Notes: generated by a model not told the origin, from the sequence alone. A stretch of 64,000 nucleotides of DNA from Macrolepiota albuminosa (GCA_027475525.1 JAMWFC010000049.1:2278947-2342946), one strand, 5' to 3'; positions 51,470 through 61,837 are shown, counted from the stretch's first letter. Made by a program: numbers and translations.

Positions 51470-51886
51470 CTACATAGGGTAGTCTGTTTGTGTAGCCGAC
51501 GCGCCGAAGATTCTAGATATCAAATGAACGTGCGAGTCCGAGAGTGGCCACTTCAGGACCAGTGAACACTTGGAGCACGAATTGCGTGCAGTCGCAAGGG
51601 GGCCAAAGACAAACACAATACTAGATATCGGGTAAATGTTTGTCAAATCTCGTGCACCCCAGTGCGTGCCTCCTTCTACTGTCGGTATGGGTTCCAGCCT
51701 ATCATCCTCGCCGAATTGGTAACACGATAGCCTTGATGACTCGGGACCTTCACGCCACTCTTCGACACTCCATTTGTTCATTGTGAAAGGGTAGCAGTCA
51801 TCAGATTCAGGTGATACCTTCAAGATATGGTGGAACCTTCTTGAACATATGTTTCCTACTTTTGGCAGATTTTCCCCATTGCACAT
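51470..51886 (-). CDS. Hypothetical protein, 138 codons
   Basis: A single open frame from ATG 51886 to TAG 51470 with protein-like composition: FHHILKVSPESDDCYPFTMN, then WSVEEWREGPESSRLSCYQF, then VEGGTHWGARDLTNIYP. It carries no transposon motif and lies on the same strand as the three-exon gene to its left. After GARDLTNIYP the composition changes, and an intron or wrong continuation is possible there. An upstream exon is also possible. I do not recognise it. Confidence 0.45.
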   Translation of the reverse strand: MCNGENLPKVGNICSRRFHHILKVSPESDDCYPFTMNKWSVEEWREGPESSRLSCYQFGEDDRLEPIPTVEGGTHWGARDLTNIYPISSIVFVFGPLATARNSCSKCSLVLKWPLSDSHVHLISRIFGASATQTDYPM

Positions 51887-52498
51887 TGTGTAGAGAAGCT
51901 CTCTTCATGTAGACTGGTGGCTAAACCAATCACAATTAGGAGCTTGATATTTCTTTGAGTGTGCGACAGGCTCATCGGTTACGGACCTGTAGCCGCCGGA
52001 GTATGGCATGTGCCGGTGGCACGAGGCAGTCTCATTGTTCAAAACGTGATTCCGGTCGGCTTGATCCTAGATGTGGTGGATACATGCTTTCTACTAATGA
52101 ATCTCGTCTTTTCTGTTCCCCCCATCCTTCATTGCTCGCGATGATTTAAATATTTTCTTTGTACTTGCAAAGAACATCTAGGTCTGGATCGCCCAGCCGA
52201 CGGGGGCAAAAAAAAACCGCTTGTTGGGTGAAGAGTGGATGACCTAGAACCAGCATCTCATTCAACGTTTTTAATAACATGTTACTTACGTACGATCAGA
52301 ATTCTTATCACCCACCGACAGTTTTCACTCACTGGCCTCATCTGGATGTCATTCATTTAGTGGTGTAGAGAGTGGCCCTGGGCAGGTGAAGAGCCTGTAA
52401 TTATATCAAGACATCTACATTCCATTTGCGACGTCACTGTTTTCAAGATGCCCTGAATCCACAGATATCAATCACATCGCAAATTCCCATGAAAAGTG
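51887..52498. other. Intergenic, no feature seen
   Basis: Short frames around 51955-52149 (both phases) have no supporting motif. A run of nine A residues lies near 52208. The right end (AAGTG at 52494-52498) is the target duplication of Co2. Confidence 0.5.
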
Positions 52499-52833
52499 TG
52501 TTAAAACTCAAGACCAGTATTCTATTATGTTCGTAAGTATGCGAGTCCTCAGTCCAGAATAAGTGACTGAGATTATGTCGTACCTATTATGTTCGTGAGT
52601 ATGCGAGTCTAATAGTACGACGTTAGAGGAAGTTGATAGTCCGTAGGTGTGAATATTGACGTACCCTCAGTCCAGAATAAGTGACTGAGGGTGTGTCTGT
52701 GTACATAGTAGTATATATAAGTATTCAAACAATGGAAGAGATAAACGATCAAAGAGGTAGGGCGTACAAAGAAAGTAATGTGATATGTGATGTATGTGAT
52801 GGGGCGAGGTGACGGTGGCCATGTAATCCAACA
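52499..52833 (-). repeat. Co2 3' LTR
   Basis: 335 bp, with CTCAGTCCAGAATAAGTGAC present twice (52547 and 52668) and a TATATATAAG motif near 52713. The purine stretch CGGTGAGGAGGAGTG on the minus strand directly before it (52848-52834) would be the polypurine tract. Confidence 0.93.
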
Positions 52834-52871
52834 CTCCTCCTCACCGGAACTTCGCTCCTCCTTGCGTGGGA

Positions 52872-54725
52872 TCATGGTGAGTACTGAAGACCGAGCAGGG
52901 CATGCAGGCGGGTGAATAATGGGGTGGCCAGGGCTTTAGTAAAGAGGTCGGCTACGTTATGTTTTGTATTGATATATCGGATACACAGTTCGTTAGACTG
53001 TACTCGTTCGTGAAGGAAATGATACTTGATGTCGACGTGTTTGACTCGTGCATGGAGAGTGGGGTCCTCTGACAAGTTGATAGCAGCGTTGTTATTGCAG
53101 AGGATGGGTGTCGGTGCAGAGACTATATCGCCATAACCAATGCCTTTCATGAGTGAACGGAGCCATACGCATTCCTGGGCGCTTTTGAAGGCGGCCATGT
53201 ACTCGGCCTCGCACGAAGACGCCGCGACTGTTTTCTGCTTTCTAGCGGCCCAGGAGATTGCGCCAGATCCAAGGCTCCAAGCATATCTGCTGATGCTCCA
53301 TCGTGTGTCTGGGCAATTTGCCCAATCGGAGTCAGTGAACCCAGTCAGATGGAGTACGCCATCGTTGCCACCAAGGGTAAGCTTCAGGTCGTGAGTTCCC
53401 TTGAGGTACCGCACCAGTCTGATCACGGCATTCCAGTGAATTGTAGTGTAATTGTTGACAAACTGCGTTAATTGTTGTACGGCGTAAGCTATGTCCGGGC
53501 GCGTGGATATCACTACATAGAGTAAGCAACCAACAAGGGAACGGTACTGCGTATGGTTCAAAGTGAGCTGTTCCTCATGAGAGACTGTCGAGCAATCAAT
53601 CCGTTGCAGCTTCAGGCCTGGATCGAGGGGGAGAGAAAGTGGCGCTGCGTCCTTTTGGCCGAATTGGTGAATGATCTTGTCAATTAATGCGGTTTGGGAT
53701 AGTTGAACTAGTTTCCTGTTGCGATCCCATTCGACAGAGATTCCTACAACGTATCTTGGTATGCTGAGATCTGTAATTGTCCACTCAGAGCGCATCTGCG
53801 ATTTAAAGTGATCGTTTTCAGTTTTGGAGCTGGAAATCGACAGGAAGTCGTCGACGTGCAATGCAGCAATTGTAGTGCCTGAGTCTCGTCTGCGAAAATA
53901 GACGCAGGACTCACATGCAAGGCGGATGAAACCCCACGAGATCATCTTCTCATTAACAGTCGTATTCCAGATGCGGCCAGCTTGTTTCATCCCATATAGG
54001 CCACGCATAAGGCACCAGATCCAATCTTCCTTGCCCGGTTCTTCAAATCCCTCTGGTTGTTGCATGTACTGGGTCTCGTCCTTGGGGAGAATGCCATATA
54101 GGAAGGCCGTCTTAACGTCGATCTGAGTGGCATCCCACCCCTTTGCAGCGGCGATGTGAAGGAGAACTCGCCATGATTCCATGCGTGCAGTAGGTGAGGT
54201 TGTTTTAGTATAATCTTTCCCATAGATTTGTTCAAACCCTTTGAACACCAGGCATACCTTGTGTCGTACTGCTTTACCAGTCTCGTCGCACTTGATTTTG
54301 AAGACGGGTCTACCTTTCCGGATCTTGTGGCCCAGTGGGACTTGATCTTTAGGTATGAGTTTGTAGACTCCCATGTTCTTTAGTGACCGTAGCTCGTTCT
54401 TGTATGCTTCTCGCCACTTGTGTGCATCAGGTGACTCAAGTGCTTCTCGCCACGTCAATGGTTCATCGCCTAGGTCTAGGGTAATGGGATCAGCATGCGA
54501 TTCGGCAAGCGCAAGCAAGTGTTCTATCTCGTCCATGGTTGCGACGTTGGCTAGGTCGGGGATGTTTGGGACTGGATCGTCATTGCGAGCCACGTCTTGC
54601 GATGTCGTGTTAGCTGGTGCTGTCTCGACTTGGCGGCGTTTGGCCCTTGCTGCTTGAACCCTGGTTGCGGCATCACGAGAGTCTTGAATAGCGTGTTCAA
54701 GGCGTGTAGCTGGGGGATTTTCCGG
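52872..54725 (-). pseudogene. Co2 reverse transcriptase and RNase H
   Basis: Open from 54725 to the terminal TGA at 52872. Copia RT signatures are all present: WREALESPDAHKWREAYKNE, ITLDLGDEPLT before it, KVCLVFKGFEQIYGKDYTKT, DVKTAFLYGILPKDETQYMQ, LMRGLYGMKQAGRIWN, active site ALHVDDFLSISSS, SLVGCLLYVVISTRPDIAYA. RNase H: GFTDSDWANCPDTRWSISRY, SCEAEYMAAFKSAQECVWLR, NNAAINLSEDP, HVDIKYHFLHERV. Catalytic Asp and Glu residues look intact. This half could be active if the upstream TGAs were bypassed; that is inference. Confidence 0.93.
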
Positions 54726-56660
54726 TCACGATCTAGTCATTGGTATTGGTATGCGGTTGGATCTTTGTGGTATCATTTCTTGCGGTGGGTTATCGGCGGC
54801 TCGTGGTGCAGCATGATCATCTGGGACATGTGGAGTCGATGGGATTGAGGCAATAGGTAGTTCGTCTTCATCGTCGTCTGGGGCGATAGGATTGTCTGTA
54901 GATGTATTCCCGATTTGGCTAATAGTTCTTGGCTCGTCCTGTGGCGCAGTCAGTGTCGACAGTGAAGTGGTGACCTCGGTGGTAATTGGGTGCCCGTCAT
55001 GTCGTTCTAGGAACCTTACGTGGTAGGACTCATGTATTTTCCTTGTTATTGGATCGTAGCAGCGATACGTCTTGGAGTTTAGCCCGTAGCCAATAAGCAC
55101 ACATTCGATGCTTCGTGTACTGAGTTTTGGGTTGTACTCGTTCTGAATCAGGACGAATGCACGGCACCCTATCTCGCACATGTATGAGTAGTCGGGTGGT
55201 CGATTGTGCCAGAGCTGGAATGGCATATTACCTTTCAGAGATTTAGTGGGCGTCTTCTGGTGCAGGTGCGAAGCGGTAAGGTAAAATTCATCCCATAGGG
55301 ATTCAGGATACTTGGCAGCTAACCTCATGGTTCTAGCTTTACCTTGTAACGTTCTGTGCATGCGTTCGACATGGCCCATGTGGGCTGAGGTGTAGGGCGC
55401 TCCGAATTGCTGTCTGGTCCCTATAGAACTTAGCCATTTGTTCATCTCGTGACTCTTGAGTTTGCCGTCGTTTCCTGTGCAGAATATGCCAACGTGTTTG
55501 CCAGTCTCAAGTTCCCTAGCTCGTTCCCAGGTTTGCAGTGTCGCTAAGGCCTCGTCCTTTGATCTGAGGGGGATAGACCACACCATGTTTGTGTAATCGT
55601 CGACTAAGTCCATAACATATTTATTGCCAGTACGTGATTGGACATGCATTGGACCCGCTAAGTCTATCCACACGATCATAAGTCTCTCAGTAGCCCTCCA
55701 TCCTTCCTCCCGCACTTTCGGAACCGATGTTTTTGTCTGTTTCCCAAGGATACAAACATCACATTTCGGTTGTGCTAGGAGTGAAGTGGATGGCGTACCT
55801 GGGAGCATGCCTGCACGTGCCATTGTCGCTACAACCTGGTAGTTAGCATGGCCCAGACGCCAATGCCAAGTATCGAGTTTGATTGGTTGTTGTGTAGCAG
55901 TGAGGGCATGCTCGGTGAGTGCAGCCTGAAGATCGAGTGTGTATAAACGTTGTCCTGGAATCAGGGGGCCAGATGCCAGGAGTGTGCCGCTGTTGCTATC
56001 GAGAATAGTGACGCCCATGTTGGTGAAAGTGATAGAAGTGTTCATCCCGGAGACTAATGCAGAGACTGATATCAGGCATATGGTAGACGTGGGTATATAC
56101 AAGGCGTTTTCGAGGATGATCTCAGCTCTGTTCTGAATGTGTAGTCGTATTTTTCCGATGCCAATTGCTTCTATGGATGAGCCACCTATGCCTCTGATTG
56201 CGCGTGGTGATATGGCCTGGAGAGTGACAAAATCGGATCTGCACGGAGAGATATGTACTGTGGCTCCTGAGTCTAAGTAGAATGGCTTCTCATTGAGGGA
56301 GACTAGTGTAGTATGCTCGGTTTGGTTGAGGGGAGTGATGGCTGTAGTGGCAAGGATGGTCTCGCAGTCCTGGGTGACGTTGTCTCCCCAATCGATGGAT
56401 ACCTGGAGTTTGTCTCCAAAGTCGTTGGCGTCGTCCTCTATGGCCATGAATCCCTCGTATTCAAAGAAGTCGGTGGAGTTTGTTAAGGAGGTGGATGACG
56501 CAATGCCAGCAAATCCTGTAGGATCCGTTTTTGCGGTTTCGAGTTGTATCTTCTGAAGCTGGGATGCGTCCACAATGTAGGCTTGGCCGTCGAGTCCTTT
56601 TACCGCGATGCTGTTTTTAGTGTTTGATCCTCCTCCTGACTTGTTGTTGTTCCCTCCTCC
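54726..56660 (-). pseudogene. Co2 protease and integrase
   Basis: After TGA 56661 the frame reads GGGNNNKSGGG and reaches the copia protease at YLDSGATVHISPCRSDF (catalytic Asp in DSGA). The GAG-pre-integrase zinc site follows (WHWRLGHANYQ; CDVCILGKQ). The integrase core has Asp in VWIDLAGPMHV, Asp in GNDGKLKSHEM and Glu in MGHVERMHRTL. KGNMPFQLWHNRPPDYSYMC and the folded C-terminal strands follow. A Pro/Asp-rich linker leads to TGA 54726 in PMTRSxPENPP (Arg likely). The frame is otherwise unbroken. Confidence 0.92.
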
Positions 56661-57551
56661 TCATGCTGCTAGGCGCGCTGCTTTTGATTCTTCGATCGTT
56701 TTGCCCGCCATCCCCCCTCCCGGCTTGATACACCAGGCCTTGGTGTGTCCGCAGCAGTTGAGGCCAAGCTGGTAACAAACTTCGCAACATGGGAAGTTGC
56801 GACCGTGATTGTGAGGTCGAGCGGTTGACTTAGCGATGAGGGCAGTGTCCACGGAGGGTTTCGAGAGGGTAGCGAGACTATCTACAGTCTGGAAGAGTTT
56901 GCGGATGTCGGTAGAGCTGTAGACTTTGTCCTTGGTGGAGTCGGCCAGGCCGTGGGAAACTTGAGTCTGGACAGACTCAAAGGACTTGTCATGGATGGAA
57001 TTCAGCAGCGCGATGCATTTAAGGAGGTCCTTATCGATGTCTCCGATGGCAAAAGCTCTGTCGATGAGTTCACAGATCTTTTGTGCAGTGTTCTCGATCG
57101 GTTCCAAGACGGGAGCGTACGTGGACAGGGCCTCACGGATGAGGGCAACTTGTTTAACTGGTCCTTCACGGTGCGCTCGGGACTTCAGTGCATCGTAGCA
57201 CTTCTTAGCTGTGCCGTCAGTGACCAGGCCTTCCTGCTCAGCATCAGATACCGCGGCCCGAATGACGCCAATGATTAGACCATTGTTAGAAAGCCAATTG
57301 GCATAGGTGTTGGGCTCGGTACTGGGATTGGCCTGCATGATGAGGCAATCAGGCTTAGTAGTCGGTGCAAAGATGTAACGGTCGAGACCACTCTGCTGAA
57401 GGAAGATTTCGAGCTTTGTAGACCACTTGCTGAATTCCCCTGTGGCGCGGTCAAATGGGGTTTCCAAGGCCAGCCAGTGGGCGTTCAGTTTGGCGGGGCA
57501 AATGCGCGGGTATGATGCGTTGACAGATTGCATAGAGGGTTTGTCAGTCAT
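56661..57551 (-). pseudogene. Co2 Gag
   Basis: Starts at ATG 57551. LNAHWLALETPFDRATGEFS, then WSTKLEIFLQQSGLDRYIF, is the copia Gag beginning. KSRAHREGPVKQVALIREAL and DIDKDLLKCIALLNSIHD form the core helices. Near residues 255-275, CCEVCYQLGLNCCGHTKAWC is an expanded zinc motif (CX2CX9HX4C), different from the usual CCHC knuckle and shared with Co1 (CCENCFVLKRP..GHMKAFC). It ends at TGA 56661 in RLAAxGGGNNN, with pol in the same frame. Gag forms the particle. The stop could have been CGA. Confidence 0.9.
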
Positions 57552-57769
57552 CGTGTTCTGAGAGTCAGGTGAAATGTGGATTCCGTCGCGTTATTCTCCG
57601 AAAAAGACAATAAGGAACAAAGAGATCTTGGTTGTTGCGCGGGAATAGGATCAAGTGGTCTGGAAATGTTAACGATCGATCGATCAGGCTTCAGGTCCCG
57701 AGGTGTGATAGACGAAAAAAGTGTAGGTGCAGTGAGTTCGTTATGTGGTGCTTCAAGTGAAACCACAAT

Positions 57770-57780
57770 GGCCCATAACC
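57770..57780 (-). other. Co2 primer binding site
   Basis: GGTTATGGGCC on the minus strand, directly after the 5' LTR end (TTAACA). It is complementary to the initiator tRNA-Met anticodon arm, as at 13585-13596 and 17219-17228. Confidence 0.8.
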
Positions 57781-58115
57781 TGTTAAAACTCAAGACCAGT
57801 ATTCTATTATGTTCGTAAGTATGCGAGTCCTCAGTCCAGAATAAGTGACTGAGATTATGTCGTACCTATTATGTTCGTAAGTATGCAAGTCTAATAGTAC
57901 AACGTTAGAGGAAGTTGATAGTCCGTAGGTGTGAATATTGACGTACCCTCAGTCCAGAATAAGTGACTGAGGGTGCGTCTGTGTACGTAGTAGTATATAT
58001 AAGTATTCAAACAATGGAAGAGATAAACAATCAAAGAGGTAGGGCGTACAAAGAAAGTAATGTGATATGTGATGTATGTGATGGGGCGAGGTGACGGTGG
58101 CCATGTAATCCAACA
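57781..58115 (-). repeat. Co2 5' LTR
   Basis: 335 bp. Differences from the 3' LTR include GCAAG/GCGAG, ACAACG/ACGACG, GTGCG/GTGTG, TACGTAG/TACATAG and AACAATC/AACGATC, all C/T or G/A. It is followed by AAGTG. Confidence 0.95.
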
Positions 58116-58408
58116 AAGTGACACCTGTTGCTGTCCTACTACCGTCATAACTCGTACAGGCTCCCCGTTGTCGCCACTTCCGCCGGTGATCTGTCTCAGG
58201 TCCAACTCCGTAATAGAAGGTCGCTGAGTTGGGCGAACACGATGGTGTTCAAAAATAGTTGTCATGGGTTACAACTGCTGAGTCATTTGTCACAATTTCA
58301 AAGGATATAGTGAGTGGCCGGGCCCCTTCAATCCAGCGAATGATAGAAAAAGCGCATTTCGCATACCCAGCATACACAAATAAAGTAGCCAAGAGAGTGT
58401 AATGATGG

Positions 58409-59260
58409 ATGGTGCTGAGCTCCACTAAGCCTATCACGCAAGTAACCCGCAAAAGCACGCTTGGCCGTGCCCTAGAACGACTAAACAACAAATGCAAGTA
58501 TCCATCAGACAATTCTCATAGCTCGTCCTCCAGCGATGAGTCAGACCCTGAGTCCTTGGACTCGAGCTCCAAAGCAGATGAAGGACAATCGGAATCTAGC
58601 TGCGACTCCTTGTCCAGTGCAAGTAGCTGGCGATGGGGAGCTAGAAATCATTGCAGATCCTCCTGCTGTCAGAGCCACCGTCGGCCCCGTACCCTCATAA
58701 AGCCCACTCCCCCTGAAAAGTATGGTGGACAGGTGGACTTACGGGCATTCCATAAGTTCCTGACTCACGGGACCGCATACGTAAAGTATGGCTATGTGGA
58801 GCGCCATAGGCAGGTCATGGTATTATCAGAATTCCTGACAGGCAAGGCCTATACGTTCTATACCCAGCGTGTATCTTTAAACCCTGAGAAATGGAGTTTA
58901 CAGAAGTTCTATACAGAGTTGTTTAATGATTGCTTCCCAATAGACTTTTGCAACTAGCAACGAGCGAAGCTGCACAACTTCATACAAGGAAACCGATCCG
59001 TTTGCGACTATGTCGCTGACCTCGACAAACTATTTACCACCAACAGTAAGTGCGCGAAGGTCGTAAAGTTGTTCAACGGGTTCCGCGCACCCCTCCATAA
59101 GGCACTCCTTCATGAGCATCTTAATCCAGAACATACTTCTTGGAAAGAGATGGTCTGCAAAGCCGAGTACCAAGAGATGGCTGAGAATGTTGATCTCCAC
59201 GATGCACCCTCATCCAGCCTCCCAAATAACAGCCAGCGGGGACAATCCCATTCAGAATGA
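58409..59260 (+). pseudogene. GyA3 Gag capsid
   Basis: The frame 58409-58957 starts near TKPITQVTRKSTLGRALERL, has an acidic Ser-rich stretch (SDESDPESLDSSSKADEG), then PTPPEKYGGQVDLRAFHKFL, YVKYGYVERHRQVMVLSEFL and FYTELFNDCFPIDFCN. TAG 58955 fits CAG to TAG, since the same frame continues QRAKLHNFIQGNRSVCDYVA, then LFNGFRAPLHKALLHEHLNP and WKEMVCKAEYQEMAENVDLH to a TGA near 59260. It is the best-preserved GyA capsid in the window. Confidence 0.85.
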
Positions 59261-59484
59261 TGTGAGAAGAACAAAGGCCACCCCTCATCACGAATGAGAA
59301 ACCCTCAGCCAGGCACGGGCCCTAAGACCACACCCTTGTGGGTGCTCCCACCTCAAATAATAATCATGCAGGGGGGCAGCAATCTCAATATCATAAGAAC
59401 AACTCATCGTTACATAAGAAGCCTGCTTCTTATTGGTGAACCCTGAGTAAGGAAGAGCGAGAGGAGCTCAAAGCAGCTGGAAAA

Positions 59485-59526
59485 TGCTTCATCTGCAAGA
59501 AAGAAGGTCACTTTGTATGCAATTGC
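59485..59526 (+). pseudogene. GyA3 nucleocapsid zinc knuckle
   Basis: CFICKKEGHFVCNC fits CX2CX4HX4C, preceded by LKAAGK. It is in a different frame from both the capsid and the linker domain, so at least two frameshifts separate them. Equivalent to 46214-46256. Confidence 0.8.
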
Positions 59527-59774
59527 CCGGATAAGTCTAGGCAAATTTCTAGCGTCCTGGTCTCAGTGCCAATAGTGTTCGCTTTCCTGACAATGTGGAC
59601 ATGGAATGAGTGGAGCAGTTGTGAATCGATAGCCTTGGTGAGACCACCACCACTCTCTCTGTGGGAATGGTCAAAATAGGCAAAGCCCAGGAGTTCATGG
59701 ACGATGTAATCTAGTGCTCGGAAGCCTTAAAGGAATACAACAGCGAGGGGGACACCATACCTGATCTCCAATCT

Positions 59775-60250
59775 GTGTCTGACTCCGACAGTGAAGGCGA
59801 GCCCCTGGATACCACAACCAGTGATGATGAAGTGGCGCAGATGCTGCAGGACATGTCCACGGTGTTTGAACCGGACGAGGTCCTGCTTGCCCCACCAGTC
59901 AAATTTCAGTCAGTCTATCCGTCTACCATAGAAGACGGAGATGAAAAGATCATCATGATTGAAATCGAAGAGGGGCCCCACCGTTGGCTGGGACATGGCA
60001 TGGCCTGCAAGACTGAGTATATGCTGGAAATGCTTCAGCCCTACCCCAGGGACCCCGCCAATATCTTACAGTTTAGAGGGCGTCGCTTCTTCGCCCATGC
60101 CATAACTGAGGAAGGGGAAGTCCTGATCCATGATTGGGCTCTGGACACCTTCTTGAGCATTGAACTCAACCGAGCAAAAAGAATTACGTTCCCCCTCGGA
60201 GAATGGTATGCAGACTTGCAAAGCACTCAGACGGGGGCTCCTGTCATCAA
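59775..60250 (+). pseudogene. GyA3 acidic linker domain
   Basis: An acidic start (SDSDSEGEPLDTTTSDDEVA) is preceded in frame by DTIPDLQSV, as in GyA1. Then come EVLLAPPVKFQSVYP, HRWLGHGMACKTEYMLEMLQ, PYPRDPANILQFRGRRFFAH, EVLIHDWALDTF and FPLGEWYADLQ, which align with GyA1 position by position. After about 60250 the sequence is unrelated, although the frame stays open to 60497. Confidence 0.8.
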
Positions 60251-60660
60251 CAGGCCATCATACCACAGGGTAGGGCATCACAACGGTACGTGTCATACGT
60301 TGTACGGGAGCTCGCTTTGTGCCGTACCATACGTGTCCAGCGGAGTCCGCTACACTGGAGTGGAGCAGTCCCCACAGTGCCGTAAAATACAGAGCCGTGG
60401 ATGTGTCACAATGTGCTGTATGACACGGTCCACTGGATTGATAAAAGGTGGGCACACACATGCACATGCAGGCACGGCGGATGCCAGTGGACACTAGCGG
60501 CCACCGGCGGGCATCAGCCCATGAGTGAAAACCTCCTCCATTGGCGGACTTCATGGCATGAATAAACCCTCCTCGAGGTTCCCCACTTCCCTCCTCTCTC
60601 CATTCCTCCCCGCAATAACTCGAGGCTGCGTGCCTCCCCTTCCCTCCTTTTCCCACCCCT
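60251..60660. other. No gene recognised
   Basis: Several CGTAC-containing short repeats (GTACGTGTCATACG and similar, 60283-60335). The apparent frame to 60497 is a read-through of the GyA3 linker and has no motif. Confidence 0.4.
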
Positions 60661-61290
60661 GATGCCAGCATATGTCCACGAAAGGGCCCTGCAAACCTAC
60701 GCACGCCTATGCAAGCCACCAGCAGACATCCATGCAGACGTACGTCGACGGACTCAAACCTACGCGGGCCCACGCAGGCCTGCGCAGGGCACCAGCGGAC
60801 ATCCACAGAGGCCTATGCAGGTCCACGGGGTCTGGTTGGACCAAGAAAAAAGGTAACGTCGTCTTGCCCATTGTATGCCTGTGGGGGGGAATCGAACCCC
60901 CGGCCTTGGGAAAGCCTCCAGCAACGGAACACACATTTAACTGTTGCACCACAGGTCCGTTACTAACGGATAGATTCAAAGGTCAGATAACACAATGAAC
61001 AGACGGCCACCTACATTTCCGCAGGTTCCCGTATGGATTTTTTGAGGTGGAAGGGGGGTGGCATACCTCCCAAAAGAGTTTTCGTGGCATGAAAGGGGGG
61101 TTGGCATCAGCAGCCATCAGCTGGCATCCGTCGGAGTTCGTCAGCAGCCGTTGTGACCTGCTGGCATCTATCGGACTCCGTCGGCATCCGTCGTGCATCT
61201 GTTGGCATCCGCTGGATATCTGCTCATATCCGTCAGCATCCACAGGAATCCGTCGGCAACCCCCAGCATCGTCCGGCATCAGGGCGGGAG
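60661..61290. repeat. Degenerate minisatellites
   Basis: At 60661-60830 a loose array repeats CCTACGCA, CCTATGCA and CAGCGGACATCCA. At 61095-61285 a second array repeats a unit of about 10-13 bp close to GTCGGCATCC (for example TCGGCATCCGTCG, TGGCATCCGCTGG, CAGCATCCACAGG). No coding sense is visible; the open frames over it arise from the repeat. Confidence 0.6.
60878..60955 (-). repeat. tRNA-like sequence, probable head of a SINE
   Basis: On the minus strand, 78 nt with a perfect 7-bp acceptor-like stem (CCTGTGG..CCACAGG), an A-box-like TGGTGCAACAG and a perfect T arm (GGGGG TTCGATT CCCCC) holding a B box. The part between is 5-6 nt too long, and I could not fold a normal D arm and anticodon arm. 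It shares CCTGTGGTGCAA with the dispersed repeats at 61.6-63.2 kb, so it is read as SINE-like rather than as a working tRNA gene. Confidence 0.45.
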
Positions 61291-61588
61291 AGAAGGAAAC
61301 GGGCTGCGTGGGCATCCACCGCATGGGGTGGCGTCTCGGAGAGCGTGGGGGGTGGTGGAAGAGGGATGGGGGTGGGGAGAAAGAGGGGGAAGGGGGAAGG
61401 GGAGGAGCGTGGGTGTCCGCTGGTACCCCAGCGGACGTAGCAGACGTCGGACGTCAGGTCAGGGGGGAGGAGGGAAGCGGGGTGCATGTGGTGGACGGGG
61501 GTGGCGTGTGAGGTAGTGTGGGGAGTGGAGAGGATGGCACTGGGGAGAAAGAGGGGGAAGGGCGGAAGAGGGTGCATGAGTGTCCGCT

Positions 61589-61610
61589 GTCCGCTGGCAT
61601 GCCAGCGGAC
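61589..61610. repeat. Perfect 22-bp palindrome
   Basis: GTCCGCTGGCA followed by its exact reverse complement TGCCAGCGGAC. Related, less perfect copies are near 61410 (TCCGCTGGTACCCCAGCGGA) and 62828 (TCCACTGGTATGCCAGCGGA). Each is followed by CGTCAGGTCAGGGGGGAGG-like bases or a G-rich tract. Confidence 0.85.
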
Positions 61611-61670
61611 GGTAGCGGACGGTAGCTGACGTCGGCATGTGAGCCAGCTGACATCAGCGGTGCAACCAGT

Positions 61671-61740
61671 CCCAGTGGTTCAGTGGAATATTCGTTTATT
61701 GATATTCAATATTGTGTACAGCGGTGGGTTCTACTCCCCC
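61671..61740 (+). repeat. SINE head copy
   Basis: A box CAGTGGTTCAGTGGAATA as in tRNA-Gly, a middle part TATTGATATTCAATATTGTG, and a B box GGTGGGTTCTACTCC. Same family as the copies at 62093, 62332, 62654 and 62944. Confidence 0.6.
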
Positions 61741-61837
61741 TACTCCACCTTAACAGGGACTAATGATGTGTTTTTATATGGGTGCATTTTTGCTCTACAT
61801 GTATATCGTACTGACCTGTAGTAAGCGCCTGTGGTAG

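Larger units (their letters stand above)
52499..58115 (-). mobile_element. Complete Ty1/copia element Co2, 5617 bp
   Basis: Two 335-bp LTRs (TGTTA..TAACA or CCAACA ends) and a perfect AAGTG target duplication (52494-52498 and 58116-58120). The polyprotein is one minus-strand frame, 57551-52872, about 1560 codons, in copia order: Gag, protease, integrase, RT, RNase H. It is interrupted only by TGAs at 56661 and 54726. The LTRs differ at 6 of 335 positions by my count, all transitions, five of them at CpG sites. It is the least damaged element in the window. Confidence 0.97.
58116..60250 (+). mobile_element. GyA3: gag and linker region of a GyA element
   Basis: Plus-strand relic carrying what GyA1 lacks: Gag capsid (58409-58957 and its continuation to about 59260), a CCHC knuckle (59485-59526) and the acidic linker domain (59775-60230). 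It stops at about 60250, before the protease. Parts are in three frames with stops. The first 290 bp (58116-58408) have no clear coding content. The right border at 60250 leads into repeat DNA. Confidence 0.85.

Noticed and set aside
678..56663. Recurrent in-frame TGA as sense codons (altered genetic code or stop readthrough)
   Set aside because: TGG is used normally for Trp in the same proteins, GyD2 keeps TGG where GyD1 has TGA, and TGA sites align to Arg or Trp. Deamination explains both, and TGA also ends several frames naturally.
57891..58265. Minus-strand frame of 124 codons across the Co2 LTR end
   Set aside because: Its left half repeats in the other LTR (52609-52875) and is LTR sequence; the right half is flanking DNA.
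60878..60955. Functional tRNA gene (anticodon CCC, Gly)
   Set aside because: The acceptor stem and T arm are good, but the central part is too long and no standard D and anticodon arms form. The head recurs in dispersed repeats.
61095..61285. CRISPR-like array
   Set aside because: The units are short, degenerate and contiguous without unique spacers; this is a minisatellite in a eukaryotic genome.
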